Origin: Flavobacterium celericrescens
Lineage (GTDB): Bacteria; Bacteroidota; Bacteroidia; Flavobacteriales; Flavobacteriaceae
Direction: 5' to 3'
Length of the DNA: 64,000 nucleotides
NCBI RefSeq assembly: GCF_011392075.1
Contig: NZ_JAAJBV010000002.1
Location: 248,001-312,000, forward strand
Shown in pieces: positions 1-11,661 of this stretch. Under the pieces are notes generated by a model, which made no database searches, was not told the origin of the DNA, and saw nothing but the letters and a program-made list of their open reading frames with translations. Numbering within the stretch: position 1 is the first letter of the stretch; every line of letters starts with the position of its first letter. Made by a program: the position numbers and the translations under genes.

Positions 1-605
1 TCAAATTAATGAGCATGATGCAATATGATTTAGCTACAATGGGAAATCATGATTTTGATAATGGAATTGATGGATTTTATGCACAATTACCTCATGCAAA
101 ATTTGAATTTGTTTCCGCGAATTATGATTTTAAAAATACCATCTTAAAGGATATTGTGAAGCCTTACAAAATTTTTGAAAAAGACGGAATTAAAATCGGA
201 ATTTTTGGATTAGGTGTTGAACTTGATGGTTTAGTTGATAAGAAATTATATAAAGAAACCGTTTATAATAACCCTATTGAAGTGGCACAAGACATGTCTA
301 GAATCTTAAAACATGACAAGAAGTGTGATTTAGTTATTTGTCTTTCACATTTAGGTTTTTCATACAAAAATGAGCCCTACAAAGTGTCAGATTTAGAGTT
401 AGCAAAAAAAACAAAAGATATTGATTTAATAATTGGCGGTCACACACACACTTTTTTAGACAAACCAGTCGTTGAAAAAAACAGTGATAATAAAGATGTT
501 GTTATTAATCAAGTAGGTTGTTATGGAATAAATTTAGGCAGAATCGATTTTTATTTATCAAACGATAAAGTGTATCACAATCAAACAAAAAACATTATAG
601 TGTAA
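1..605 (+). CDS. Metallophosphatase / 5'-nucleotidase family protein (5' partial)
   Basis: This is the C-terminal part of a calcineurin-like metallophosphoesterase of the UshA/5'-nucleotidase type. The ATG at position 9 is internal: the two codons before it (AAA TTA) are open to the window edge and the reading frame enters already inside the fold. The metal-ligand motif GNHDFDNG lies at about 48-71 and the second metal-site motif GGHTHT at 435-452. In flavobacteria this family is usually about 300 residues, exported, and cleaves phosphate from nucleotides or similar esters in the periplasm; the signal peptide would lie upstream, outside the window. The C-terminal substrate-binding domain of classical UshA is absent here and may be a separate upstream gene. 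The stop codon overlaps the convergent downstream gene by 11 bases. Confidence 0.85.
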   Translation, partial: KLMSMMQYDLATMGNHDFDNGIDGFYAQLPHAKFEFVSANYDFKNTILKDIVKPYKIFEKDGIKIGIFGLGVELDGLVDKKLYKETVYNNPIEVAQDMSRILKHDKKCDLVICLSHLGFSYKNEPYKVSDLELAKKTKDIDLIIGGHTHTFLDKPVVEKNSDNKDVVINQVGCYGINLGRIDFYLSNDKVYHNQTKNIIV

Positions 606-1288
606 TACTTTGTTCTCTATGCAAAAGATATCTTAACAAAAAATAATAAATAGGAACATCAACCAAACAACTAAGGAATATTAATGTGTTATTATGCAAA
701 TAATAGTTATTCAATACTTCAAAAGTGTCTGATAAGAAAAGACATAAAAGCATAAATAACAAAAATCTAGAAGCTTTTGATTTGGCTTTAATTGCATTGT
801 AGATACTAACAATTAAAACTGTTAAAAACATAACTACATACAACAATACAACTACCGTTTCTTTAAAAGGAATGTCGTAAATAAAATTAACAATTTTATA
901 AACAACAACACTTGATGAAATTACTAATAAAAAATATGGGTAATTTCGTTCAATTATCGGAATCCTTTTAAACAATCTAGAATCAGAAACAACGTAATAA
1001 AAAAGAATTGAAATAGCGATAAAATACAAGTATGTTGAAAAAACATATAAACTTCTGTCTTCAAGCAAGATTAAATTATCTGCAAAATAAATCACCAAGT
1101 ATAGCAACATATTAAAAAAATAATTTTTCTTTTTTGTCAAAAAGAAATGAGCAAATGCAATGGACGGAACAATAAGTGGTTTAAAATACAATGCTAAATC
1201 AACATCATTAAATATTTTATATATAATTATATATATGATATTAACAACAAAATACAAACCAATTGCGGCGTTTGCTAGTTTTTTGGAA

Positions 1289-3992
<2,704 letters not shown>

Positions 3993-4466
3993 TTACTGAT
4001 TGATTAAGCTGTCTAATTTGGTAAATAATTCTCCTTTACTGATGATTCCACCTTGTTTGATGATTTCAAACAACGATTCATTTCTGTTTTCTGACAAATC
4101 TTTCTTTCCTCTTGTGATTTCTACATCATCGGAAAACAAATTTTCAGATAACCAATGAATTCCATCGGCAGAAACAAAGTCAATTTGCGGATTATTAGTT
4201 TTTATTACGAAAGAAAAAACCGCATTTTGCACACATTTAAAAAGAAAAATGTAGTTTTTAGAAAAATGATCAATGTGCGTTACATTCGTCAGTGCTTTTT
4301 CCCAAATCATATCAGAGAAAATATCGATTTCTTGTTCAGCAATTTGTGGTTTATTTTGTTTGATTTCATCCCATTCTTTTTTATCTATCGATTGTGTCGC
4401 TAAAAAAGTAATAAATTCGGGATGCAATTCTTCTAATTGCTCTTTAGTTAATCTTGCGTACTTCAT
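3993..4466 (-). CDS. Conserved flavobacterial protein (DUF6495-like)
   Basis: A 157-residue soluble acidic protein. The opening MKYARLTKEQLEELHPEF followed by a short Asp/Glu-rich middle part and a C-terminal helix matches my recollection of the Bacteroidota family DUF6495; this cannot be confirmed without a profile search. No catalytic motif, signal peptide or membrane segment is visible. It ends 3 bases before ligA on the same strand, an arrangement that suggests co-transcription and possibly a role linked to nucleic acids, but that is inference. It lies immediately downstream of the terminator of the ribosomal-protein operon. Confidence 0.8.
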   Translation of the reverse strand: MKYARLTKEQLEELHPEFITFLATQSIDKKEWDEIKQNKPQIAEQEIDIFSDMIWEKALTNVTHIDHFSKNYIFLFKCVQNAVFSFVIKTNNPQIDFVSADGIHWLSENLFSDDVEITRGKKDLSENRNESLFEIIKQGGIISKGELFTKLDSLINQ

Positions 4467-4490
4467 GTAGTAATTTTATAAAGTAAAGAT

Positions 4491-4518
4491 AAAAAAAAAG
4501 CCCCGATAAAATCGGAGC
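4491..4518 (-). terminator. Rho-independent terminator of rpsF-rpsR-rplI
   Basis: Read on the minus strand, an 8-bp stem GCTCCGAT/ATCGGGGC (one T-G wobble) with a 3-base loop is followed by nine consecutive T residues, 22 bases after the rplI stop codon. It is a textbook intrinsic terminator and separates the ribosomal operon from the ligA run. Confidence 0.92.
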
Positions 4519-4539
4519 TAATTTATATTTTAAGAAAAA

Positions 4540-4983
4540 TTATGCTTTTTCACCTACGATTTCGTATGGTAATTCAACGATAACATCTCTGTGTAATCTT
4601 ACGCTTGCAGTATATTTACCTACACGTTTTACTACTCCACTTGTGATGAATTTTCTATCAATTGAATGACCGTTAGCTTCTAATGCCTCAACAATGTTAG
4701 CGTTAGTAACTGAACCAAACAATTTATCACCACCTGCTTTAGCAGTAATTTTAATTTCTAAAGCTTTTAAAGCTTCAGCTAAAGATTTTGCATCTGCAAC
4801 GATTTTAGCTTCTTTGTGCGCTTTTTGCTTTAAGTTTTCAGCTAAAACTTTTTTAGCAGAAGGTGTAGCTAAAATAGCAAAACCTTGAGGAATTAAAAAG
4901 TTACGACCGTATCCGTTTTTCACAGTTACTACATCATCTTTAAATCCTAAATTTTGAACGTCTTGTTTTAAGATAAGTTCCAT
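4540..4983 (-). CDS. rplI: 50S ribosomal protein L9
   Basis: A 147-residue ribosomal protein L9, a large-subunit protein that reaches from the L1 stalk region and affects frame maintenance. The N-terminal domain starts MELILKQDVQNLGFKDD and contains the signature G-x-x-G-x-x-V-x-V-x-x-G-Y-x-R-N-F-L-I-P; a long connecting helix follows and the C-terminal RNA-binding domain ends with VELPYEIVGE. Last gene of rpsF-rpsR-rplI. Unusually for this genome, an AAAAGGA Shine-Dalgarno-like run lies just before the start, within a foldable spacer described separately. Confidence 0.99.
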   Translation of the reverse strand: MELILKQDVQNLGFKDDVVTVKNGYGRNFLIPQGFAILATPSAKKVLAENLKQKAHKEAKIVADAKSLAEALKALEIKITAKAGGDKLFGSVTNANIVEALEANGHSIDRKFITSGVVKRVGKYTASVRLHRDVIVELPYEIVGEKA

Positions 4984-5033
4984 GTTGTTGTCCTTTTAAT
5001 TAGAAGTTAGCTCACCTACGGCGAAGCAACAAC
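4984..5033 (-). promoter_or_regulatory. Foldable RNA element in the rpsR-rplI spacer
   Basis: In the mRNA sense, GTTGTTG (5033-5027) can pair perfectly with CAACAAC (4990-4984), which abuts the rplI start codon. Inside, GCTTCGCC (5027-5020) and GGTGAGC (5016-5010) form a second hairpin with a GTA loop, one bulge and one G-U pair. An AAAAGGA Shine-Dalgarno-like run sits between the inner hairpin and the 3' arm of the outer stem. This could gate L9 translation or simply be an RNA processing or stability element. Only pairing potential is seen; conservation is unknown. Confidence 0.45.
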
Positions 5034-5046
5034 TATTTGTTAAATA

Positions 5047-5343
5047 TTATTTTAATAAATCGGCCACGTATGGCATTAAAGCTAAGTGACGAGCTCTTTT
5101 AACAGCTACAGAAACTTTTCTTTGGTATTTTAATGAAGTACCTGTTAAACGTCTTGGTAAAATTTTACCTTGCTCATTAACAAATTTCAATAAAAAGTCT
5201 GCGTCTTTATAATCGATATATTTGATACCTGATTTTTTGAAACGACAGTATTTTTTAGTTTTGTTTGTATCTATGTTTAAAGGCGTAAGATATCTGATAT
5301 CTCCGTCTTTTTTTCCTTTTGCAGATTGCTCTAATGTAGACAT
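5047..5343 (-). CDS. rpsR: 30S ribosomal protein S18
   Basis: A 98-residue S18, which pairs with S6 on the platform of the small subunit. The conserved core [20 protein letters not shown] and [20 protein letters not shown] are complete, and the C terminus [10 protein letters not shown] is typical. Starts 2 bases after the rpsF stop codon. The N-terminal extension with [15 protein letters not shown] is normal for Bacteroidota. Confidence 0.99.
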   Translation of the reverse strand: MSTLEQSAKGKKDGDIRYLTPLNIDTNKTKKYCRFKKSGIKYIDYKDADFLLKFVNEQGKILPRRLTGTSLKYQRKVSVAVKRARHLALMPYVADLLK

Positions 5344-5345
5344 GA

Positions 5346-5687
5346 TTAGTTTGTTTTAGATTTTAATTTTGCTCTTCTTCTTTCTGCCCAAGAAATTGCA
5401 TGTTTGTCTAAAGACACAGTTAAGAAACGCATAACACGCTCGTCACGACGGAATTCAGTTTCAAATGCAATAATGATTTCAGCTGGCGCTTTGAATTCGA
5501 ATAAGTGATAAAATCCACTTTTCTTGTGTTGAATTTCGTAAGCTAATTTTTTTAAGCCCCAATCTTCTTTTGATACCATCTCAGACCCTTTAGAAGTAAG
5601 AAAATCTTCAAACTTGCTTACTGTTTCCTTTACCTGTTGCTCAGATAAAACGGGATTCAAGATGAAAACAGTTTCATAATGATTCAT
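5346..5687 (-). CDS. rpsF: 30S ribosomal protein S6
   Basis: A 113-residue S6, first gene of the S6-S18-L9 operon. It begins [19 protein letters not shown] and has the conserved GLKKLAYEI and [13 protein letters not shown] segments. The Lys/Arg-rich C-terminal tail is in place of the acidic tail of enteric S6. A well-formed Bacteroidota promoter lies about 35 bases upstream, leaving a 5' leader too short to hold the S6:S18-binding RNA known in other bacteria. Confidence 0.99.
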   Translation of the reverse strand: MNHYETVFILNPVLSEQQVKETVSKFEDFLTSKGSEMVSKEDWGLKKLAYEIQHKKSGFYHLFEFKAPAEIIIAFETEFRRDERVMRFLTVSLDKHAISWAERRRAKLKSKTN

Positions 5688-5719
5688 AATCTTTATATTT
5701 ATTGTTATAAAATTGGGTG

Positions 5720-5749
5720 CAAAAATAGTAATTTTATTCTAATTATCAA
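5720..5749 (-). promoter_or_regulatory. Promoter of rpsF-rpsR-rplI
   Basis: On the minus strand TTG (5749-5747), a 19-base spacer and TATTTTTG (5727-5720) give the Bacteroidota -33/-7 arrangement (TTG-N17-20-TAnnTTTG). It lies 33 bases before the S6 start codon and is the best-formed promoter in the window. Confidence 0.85.
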
Positions 5750-5801
5750 GTATCAATTGAATTTTTTATTTTGACCTAGCTTTAACATAAAAAATGTTTA
5801 T

Positions 5802-7112
5802 CTAATCTTCAATTATTCTTGTATTCAAAAATAATTTTCTAAACATAAATAAAACCATAAAAAAAGTAATCGCATTAGCAATAACATACGCTTGCATAAT
5901 TCCTTTCACATGAAGTGAATCAAATAGAAAAAAACTTACTATTAAAAATAATACATTATAGATTACCTCTACCAAAACATATTTTATAACCATTGCTTTT
6001 ACTAAAATTTGAAAACCAAATGCTAATGTCATAATACGAAATAAATCGCCCAAAAGTTGCCAAATTAACAATTCGCTCACCGGTTTAAATTCTGAAGTTA
6101 ATGCAATTGAAATCATGACATCCTTTAGTAAAAAAACCAATAAAAGAACACCCGCAAAAACAGGAACCAATATTTTAAAATAATATTTTAATTCTGCCTT
6201 GAATTCAATATCTGTCTGCAATGCAGATAATTTTGGCAAATAATACAATGATAATCCTGCGCTAAAAAACATCATATAAAAACCTGAAATTCTTGTAATT
6301 GCTTCCCAAATTCCGGCATTATATAAATTTGAATGATCTATAATATAATTACGAACCAGAATTGCTGTAACAGGAATTACAATTGCACTAACTAAAGCCA
6401 TAGCAATAAATTTAGAAATGGTGTATAAATAGCTAGACTGGAATTTTAAAGAGAAAATAAAACGCTCTCGGACAAAAATAATGGTTACAACAAAACTTAT
6501 AAAATCAGCAATGGCAATAGCAAAAAAAGCACCATTTAAATTTTGATTGTAGATTAAATAAAAAGAACTGACAAACAAAAAAATATTGGTTACGATTTGA
6601 ATTCCGACTATTTTTTTGAATTCTTGATTAGCATTAAAAAGGGTAACAAGTAATGTTTGTAAAACAAAAAAAGGTAACAATACAGCAAAGTATCGCAAAT
6701 AAGTCGCAAATAATGTTTCTTTAAAAAGATATAAACTAAAATCTTCTGCAAAAAATAAAATTAAAAAAGCTAAAAAAAAGGAAAGCAATAAAAAGAAAAC
6801 TAAAAATGATGAAGTAACATTATTTTTTTCTTCCTTGCTCTCAGAATTTTCTAAAAATAATTTAATCAATCCTTCTTTTAAACCTAGAATACTTATCGAT
6901 TTGAAAAGGCTAGTAAAATTTCTAAAATTCCCAGTCAATGCCATTCCATTAGGTCCTAAAAACTCAGAAATAATTCGCACAGAGAAAATCCCCAATACAA
7001 ATTGAACCAACACACTAAATGCGTTTAGTGATAAAACTTTAAGTAGTTTATGTCGTTCGAAAAAACTCAAATTAAATTTCTTTAACAATTTTTGCAGGAT
7101 TTCCAACAGCAA
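5802..7112 (-). CDS. Polysaccharide flippase (Wzx / O-antigen translocase-like, MATE-like fold)
   Basis: A 436-residue protein with about twelve to thirteen hydrophobic helices. The opening LLKVLSLNAFSVLVQFVLGIFSVRIISEFLGPNGMALTGNFRNF is the usual first two helices of the polysaccharide transporter family, which moves lipid-linked glycan units to the periplasmic face of the inner membrane. It is the last gene of a glycan cassette with an aminotransferase, an acyltransferase and a GNAT-type protein. Its chosen start overlaps the acyltransferase gene by 41 bases; no other ATG occurs before residue 57, though a TTG around residue 15 would shorten the overlap. Confidence 0.88.
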   Translation of the reverse strand: MLLEILQKLLKKFNLSFFERHKLLKVLSLNAFSVLVQFVLGIFSVRIISEFLGPNGMALTGNFRNFTSLFKSISILGLKEGLIKLFLENSESKEEKNNVTSSFLVFFLLLSFFLAFLILFFAEDFSLYLFKETLFATYLRYFAVLLPFFVLQTLLVTLFNANQEFKKIVGIQIVTNIFLFVSSFYLIYNQNLNGAFFAIAIADFISFVVTIIFVRERFIFSLKFQSSYLYTISKFIAMALVSAIVIPVTAILVRNYIIDHSNLYNAGIWEAITRISGFYMMFFSAGLSLYYLPKLSALQTDIEFKAELKYYFKILVPVFAGVLLLVFLLKDVMISIALTSEFKPVSELLIWQLLGDLFRIMTLAFGFQILVKAMVIKYVLVEVIYNVLFLIVSFFLFDSLHVKGIMQAYVIANAITFFMVLFMFRKLFLNTRIIED

Positions 7113-7641
7113 TTACGTTAGCTGGAATGTTTTTAGTTACAATAGATCCACTACCAATAACTGAATTCTCTCCAATTGTAACTCCTTTCAAAATAGTAAC
7201 ATTGTCTCCAATAAAAACATTATTTTCTATTATAATTTCTCCTGATTTTGGAATTCCGAATTGTCGCATATCTATAGCTAAATCATGACCATCATTATCC
7301 AAAATTGCACAATTAATTCCTATTAAAACATTATCACAAATTGTAATCTTCGTAAGTGCTTCAATAGAACAATTATTATTTATTGTTACATTATTTCCGA
7401 TTAAAATTTCGCTTTCTAAATTTCTTGCTTCAAAATAAGAATAATGAGAATAATATTTTGGTGAATTAACAACTCCTATCTGTACATTTTCACCAAAAGA
7501 AATTTTTCCCTTACCATTCAAAAGCAACGGATGGTATAATTTGGGTTGTCCCAAAACTTGTTGACAGCTTGACAAACCCTTGTATTTTAAAATACGAAGG
7601 TTTACAAAAGCAAATTGTTTCAGTTGATACAAAATTCCCAT
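7072..7641 (-). CDS. Hexapeptide-repeat (LbH) acyltransferase
   Basis: A 189-residue left-handed beta-helix acyltransferase of the maltose/xenobiotic acetyltransferase type. Hexapeptide turns run from about residue 75 (ILIGNNVTINNNCSI) to 180 (VIGSGSIVTKNIPANVIAVGNPAKIVKEI), interrupted by the loop DNDGHDLAIDMRQFG whose His is the expected catalytic base. The substrate is probably an amino sugar made by the adjacent aminotransferase, as in dTDP-3-amino-sugar pathways, but the exact sugar is unknown. Starts directly after the aminotransferase stop codon and overlaps the flippase gene. Confidence 0.88.
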   Translation of the reverse strand: MGILYQLKQFAFVNLRILKYKGLSSCQQVLGQPKLYHPLLLNGKGKISFGENVQIGVVNSPKYYSHYSYFEARNLESEILIGNNVTINNNCSIEALTKITICDNVLIGINCAILDNDGHDLAIDMRQFGIPKSGEIIIENNVFIGDNVTILKGVTIGENSVIGSGSIVTKNIPANVIAVGNPAKIVKEI

Positions 7642-8760
7642 TTAATAATTATTTAAAATTGAAATAATATGTTTTATCTCTTCTTCACTCAAAGTTGAAT
7701 TCAGTGGAATACTCAACACTTCATCATGAATTTTCTCGGTAATTGGAAATGATAAATGATTCCAATTATACAACGCTTTTTGTTTGTGTGGTGGAATTGG
7801 ATAGTGTATCATGGTTTCAACACCATTCTCTTTTAAATAATTTTGCAATTCTGATCGGTTTGATGTGCGAATTATAAACAAATGAAACACATGATTTTCT
7901 AATCCGTCCCAAAAAGGCAAAACTATTTTATCATTTTTAATTTCCGAAAGATAGCGTTTTGCAATTTGCTTTCTTGTTTGATTTTCTTTATTTAGATAAG
8001 GTAATTTTACATTTAAAAAAGTGGCTTGTAATTCATCTAAACGCGAATTTACACCTAAAAAATCGTTTTGATATTTTACTTTAGAACCATAATTTCGAAG
8101 CGAATATAAAACCGTCGCTAGTTCATCATCATTAGTTGTTATAGCACCTGCATCACCCAAAGCTCCTAAATTTTTCCCCGGATAAAAGCTAAAAGCCGCA
8201 GCGTGACTTAAATTTCCTGCTCTTGCTTCTTCCAACTTCCAACTTCCAGCTTCCAACTTACTACCATGTGCTTGGGCGGCATCTTCAACTACCAGCAAAT
8301 TATATCTTTGAGCAATTGCATTTATTTGATTCATTTCGCACAATTGACCATATAAATGTACAGGTAAAATGGCTTTTGTTTTTGATGTAATTTTTGCTTC
8401 AATTTCTTCAGAATTAATATTGTAAGTATCTAATTTTGGCTCTACTAAAACCGGAACTAAATCAGCCTGTAAAATGGCTAAAATACTAGCAATATATGTA
8501 TTTGCAGGAACAATAACTTCATCTCCTTTTTGCATTTTTCCTAATTGGATATAAGCTTTAAAAATTAAAACTAAAGCATCTAAACCGTTTCCTACACCTA
8601 TACAATATTTTGCTCCGCAATAACTTGCAAAATTAACTTCAAATGTTTTAACTTCATTTCCTAAAATATACCAACCTCCTTCAAGAAATTGTTTCATTTT
8701 CTCTTGAAGCATCATTTCGAATGGTTCGTTTATTTTTTTTAAATTGAGAAATGGAATCAT
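7642..8760 (-). CDS. DegT/DnrJ/EryC1/StrS sugar aminotransferase (FdtB/QdtB-like)
   Basis: A 372-residue PLP-dependent aminotransferase acting on a nucleotide-linked keto sugar. Visible features: GVGNGLDAL (phosphate binding, residues 55-63), [10 protein letters not shown] with Asp160 for the PLP ring nitrogen, [16 protein letters not shown] with Lys196 as the Schiff-base lysine, and the LRNYGS and NSRLDELQA stretches. The sequence resembles enzymes that form dTDP-3-amino-3,6-dideoxyhexoses (FdtB/QdtB); the substrate is inferred. Residues about 167-181 contain an in-frame insertion coded by four 7-base repeats, near but not in the active-site lysine motif. Its start overlaps the upstream gene by 4 bases. 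Confidence 0.93.
   Translation of the reverse strand: MIPFLNLKKINEPFEMMLQEKMKQFLEGGWYILGNEVKTFEVNFASYCGAKYCIGVGNGLDALVLIFKAYIQLGKMQKGDEVIVPANTYIASILAILQADLVPVLVEPKLDTYNINSEEIEAKITSKTKAILPVHLYGQLCEMNQINAIAQRYNLLVVEDAAQAHGSKLEAGSWKLEEARAGNLSHAAAFSFYPGKNLGALGDAGAITTNDDELATVLYSLRNYGSKVKYQNDFLGVNSRLDELQATFLNVKLPYLNKENQTRKQIAKRYLSEIKNDKIVLPFWDGLENHVFHLFIIRTSNRSELQNYLKENGVETMIHYPIPPHKQKALYNWNHLSFPITEKIHDEVLSIPLNSTLSEEEIKHIISILNNY
8230..8257. repeat. Four 7-base repeats inside an aminotransferase gene
   Basis: On the plus strand TTCCAAC, TTCCAAC, TTCCAGC, TTCCAAC run head to tail at 8230, 8237, 8244 and 8251, flanked by further partial units. The tract encodes about residues 168-177 of the aminotransferase, where related enzymes usually have only a short K/R-rich loop between AAQAHG and AGN. 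The reading frame is kept. Confidence 0.9.
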
Positions 8761-9734
8761 ATCAATACATTTTCTATAAGTGAATAATTCTTCGTTTCTA
8801 TTTCATAAAAATTTTGTACCATTGTTCTTGAACCAAAGCTTTCTTTCCAAAATAAAATTCCCTCTTTTATTTTTCTTCCATTTTCTTCATTTGATGGCCC
8901 AAAATCAAAATAAGATTTATGTTTAAACTCATTAACCAAAAAATCATATAAAAAATCTAAACTTCCCAGTTCATTTTTATCTGAGTTTCCAGAAATATAT
9001 TGCGGTTTAGCAACTTTATCATAAACAAAAATAGTAGTTCCTGCAACAATTTCATCTTCTTTATAGACATTAAATTGCCTAATATTTTTTGGAAACTTTG
9101 ATTTTAAAAAAGTTATTTCTTCTAATGTATGTACAGGTTTAGCATTGTGTTTTTGTTCTAAATTAGGAATTAAAATTTCATTCCAAAATACTTTAAAATC
9201 TGTTTCTTCTTTAATCACCAAATTGTTTTTAATTCCCCTATTTATAGCTTGCTTTCTATCTTTTGAAAAACTATAATCTGTTTTCAAATCCAAAACAGAT
9301 AAACTATCTCTTCTAACTAATTTCGCATTCAAAATAAAGCTCAAATATTCCATTTCTTCGGAAGGAAATTGGGCATAAATCGAAGGCAATTGTTTCAGAT
9401 TTAGGGTTGAAACTTTATTCTCGTTTAAAAAACGCAATATATTATACGTTATTTCAAGCACATCTTGTAATTTTGATTTTTGATTTAGAATCAATCCTCC
9501 ATAGGTTAATCCTTGATGTGAATAAATAGTATCTCCTACTTTATTTGCAGGCAAAATGGCTTTAAGATTTTCTTTTTCGTCAAAAATTAACAATGAAAAA
9601 TCTTGAAATCTATCGCTATGATATTCAATAAAATCCCTGTGAAATAAAAAAGTAGCATTTTTAGCAGTTGCTACAAATTCATTCCAAAGTGAATAACTTG
9701 TTGATTGATATTTTTTAACGACGTAATTCTTCAA
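8757..9734 (-). CDS. GNAT / FemAB-like acetyl- or aminoacyl-transferase
   Basis: A 325-residue protein of the GNAT fold resembling FemAB/peptidoglycan-bridge or BioF2-like acyltransferases: an N-terminal half with [28 protein letters not shown] and a C-terminal half with [16 protein letters not shown], VAGTTIF and [21 protein letters not shown] segments, the last being the family's typical helix after the acyl-donor site. In Bacteroidota such genes often sit in surface-glycan loci and probably acylate a sugar; the substrate is unknown. First gene of the minus-strand cassette, overlapping the aminotransferase by 4 bases (ATGA type). Confidence 0.78.
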   Translation of the reverse strand: MKNYVVKKYQSTSYSLWNEFVATAKNATFLFHRDFIEYHSDRFQDFSLLIFDEKENLKAILPANKVGDTIYSHQGLTYGGLILNQKSKLQDVLEITYNILRFLNENKVSTLNLKQLPSIYAQFPSEEMEYLSFILNAKLVRRDSLSVLDLKTDYSFSKDRKQAINRGIKNNLVIKEETDFKVFWNEILIPNLEQKHNAKPVHTLEEITFLKSKFPKNIRQFNVYKEDEIVAGTTIFVYDKVAKPQYISGNSDKNELGSLDFLYDFLVNEFKHKSYFDFGPSNEENGRKIKEGILFWKESFGSRTMVQNFYEIETKNYSLIENVLI

Positions 9735-9816
9735 AACTTATTTTAATTGCGGAAAATTACTAATTTTTTAGTTGACAAAGTTTCAATATTCTATTTTTTA
9801 AAAAAAATATAGTAAA

Positions 9817-11661
9817 TTGGAACCAAAATTTCTCAAAAACAATACGTTGAAAAGAATTATTGGCTTTATTTTTTTGTTTCAATTACTGCTTCCTTCATTT
9901 GTAAAAGGTCAGGATATCTCTTTATTTAACCAACTTAATGGCAGATATGATTTCACTTTTATAGGAAATACTTTAAATCCTGATGAAAATGTATTTCAAT
10001 ATCCCACTTTTTTATACACACAATCTTCTGCTACCCTAAATTTACAAAGTAATGACAATGTTATAGCTGCATATTTGTATTGGGCAGGAAGTGGTAGTGG
10101 AGACCTAGATGTAAAACTTAACGGAGTAGATATGACTCCTGATATTTTAAGTAATGTGGTTGGCACATCAAGTAATCTTACCTATTTTAGTGCTTTTAAA
10201 AACATTACAAATTTTGTTCAAACTACTGGAAATGGCACATACACGCTTTCTGATTTTGACTTAAATAGCTTAGTAACTACATATTACAATAATGCAACAC
10301 AATTTGCAGGTTGGGCAATCTTGGTTGTTTATGAAAACCCAAGTTTGACACTGAACCAAATCAATATTTATCAAGGTTTAGAAGCACTTTCACCAAATTA
10401 CCCAACTATTGACTCTAAAACTATCAGCTTAAATAATTTATATTTGATTAGTAATACTGGTGCTAAAATTGGTTTCATTGCATGGGAAGGAGATCGATTC
10501 ATTCAACAAAGTGAGCAACTTAGTTTTACTTCAAATGGAAATACTAACATTCTAAGTAATAGCATAAATCCTAGCAACAATGCGTTTAATGGTACAAATA
10601 CCGAAACAAACTCAATAGTTTTGTACAACATGGATTTAGACGTTTACTCTATAGAGAACTATATTGTACCAGGAACTACTGCTGCAACTGTATCTTTACA
10701 ATCAGCTCAAGATTATGTGATGTTGAATACTATTGTAACAAAACTCAACAGTCAATTACCCGATGCTACTGTTGTAACTAGTAACCCAATAACCAATTGT
10801 AATTCGAGAGAAGTTACTATCGATTTTACGGTTTCAAATACCAATAGTACTGAAATTTTACAATCAAACACACCTATTACTTTTTATGCAGACGGACAAG
10901 CTGTTGGCACAACTTTTACACAAAACAGCATTCCAATTGGTGGTAGCGAAAATGGGGTTTTTACAGTAACTATCCCAAGTTCGGTTCCTTTAATTTTCAA
11001 CTTATTAGCTGTCGTGGACGATGCTGGAAACGGCATTGGAATTGTAACCGAACTGAACGAAACCAATAATACTTTCCAACTACCTATTGAACTAATTGTA
11101 TCTCCTGAAGTCAATTCTCTAGAAAATTTAATTTCATGCAATTTGGGTTTAACCCGAGGTCATTTTGATTTTTCAAGCTATGAAAACATTGTAAAAACCA
11201 ACCCTACTCATGTAGTAACATTCCATGAAAATTATAGTGATGCCAATACTGGAATAAATCCAATTTTTAATTCAAATAATTATGAAGCACTTACAACTCC
11301 AAAAGAAATATTTATTCGAATAGAAAATGAATTTTGCTACACCATAACTTCTTTTCAACTGCTTACAGAAAACTGTCCTCCGACGATTTACAATGCCGTT
11401 TCTCCAAATAATGATTACTCAAACGACACTTTTTATATTGAAGGATTACGCGATATTTTTGTAAATTTTAAACTAGAAATTTACAATCGATGGGGAAAAC
11501 ATTTATGGACAGGAGACAACAGTAAACCCGATTGGAATGGCTATGTAGCAGATGGAATTGGTGAAAAAATAGCTCCTTCTGGAACATACTTTTATATCTT
11601 GTATCTTAATGATGTTAATTATCCAGAACCTTTAACTGGTTATTTATATATCAACAGATAA
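9817..11661 (+). CDS. T9SS type B sorting-domain protein (gliding-motility-associated C-terminal domain)
   Basis: A 614-residue exported protein. A hydrophobic signal peptide (KRIIGFIFLFQLLLPSFVKG) ends near residue 32. The N-terminal part contains IAAYLYWAGSGSGDLDVKLNG, a pattern seen in DUF3344-like surface proteins. Residues about 320-430 look like a CARDB/Ig-like module (VTIDFTVSNTN...VTELNETNN). Residues 520-614 are the gliding-motility-associated C-terminal domain (NAVSPNNDYSNDTF, LEIYNRWGKHLW, DWNGY, PSGTYFYIL) used for export by the type IX secretion system. The gene has no ATG near the start: TTG at 9817, or the TTG at 9847 directly before the signal peptide, must be used, since an in-frame TAA lies at 9799. 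It ends one base before the convergent RDD gene. Confidence 0.88.
   Translation: MEPKFLKNNTLKRIIGFIFLFQLLLPSFVKGQDISLFNQLNGRYDFTFIGNTLNPDENVFQYPTFLYTQSSATLNLQSNDNVIAAYLYWAGSGSGDLDVKLNGVDMTPDILSNVVGTSSNLTYFSAFKNITNFVQTTGNGTYTLSDFDLNSLVTTYYNNATQFAGWAILVVYENPSLTLNQINIYQGLEALSPNYPTIDSKTISLNNLYLISNTGAKIGFIAWEGDRFIQQSEQLSFTSNGNTNILSNSINPSNNAFNGTNTETNSIVLYNMDLDVYSIENYIVPGTTAATVSLQSAQDYVMLNTIVTKLNSQLPDATVVTSNPITNCNSREVTIDFTVSNTNSTEILQSNTPITFYADGQAVGTTFTQNSIPIGGSENGVFTVTIPSSVPLIFNLLAVVDDAGNGIGIVTELNETNNTFQLPIELIVSPEVNSLENLISCNLGLTRGHFDFSSYENIVKTNPTHVVTFHENYSDANTGINPIFNSNNYEALTTPKEIFIRIENEFCYTITSFQLLTENCPPTIYNAVSPNNDYSNDTFYIEGLRDIFVNFKLEIYNRWGKHLWTGDNSKPDWNGYVADGIGEKIAPSGTYFYILYLNDVNYPEPLTGYLYINR

Noticed and set aside
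5688..5719. S6:S18-binding RNA leader expected before rpsF
   Set aside because: The promoter leaves a leader of only about 30 A/T-rich bases, which cannot hold the known element.
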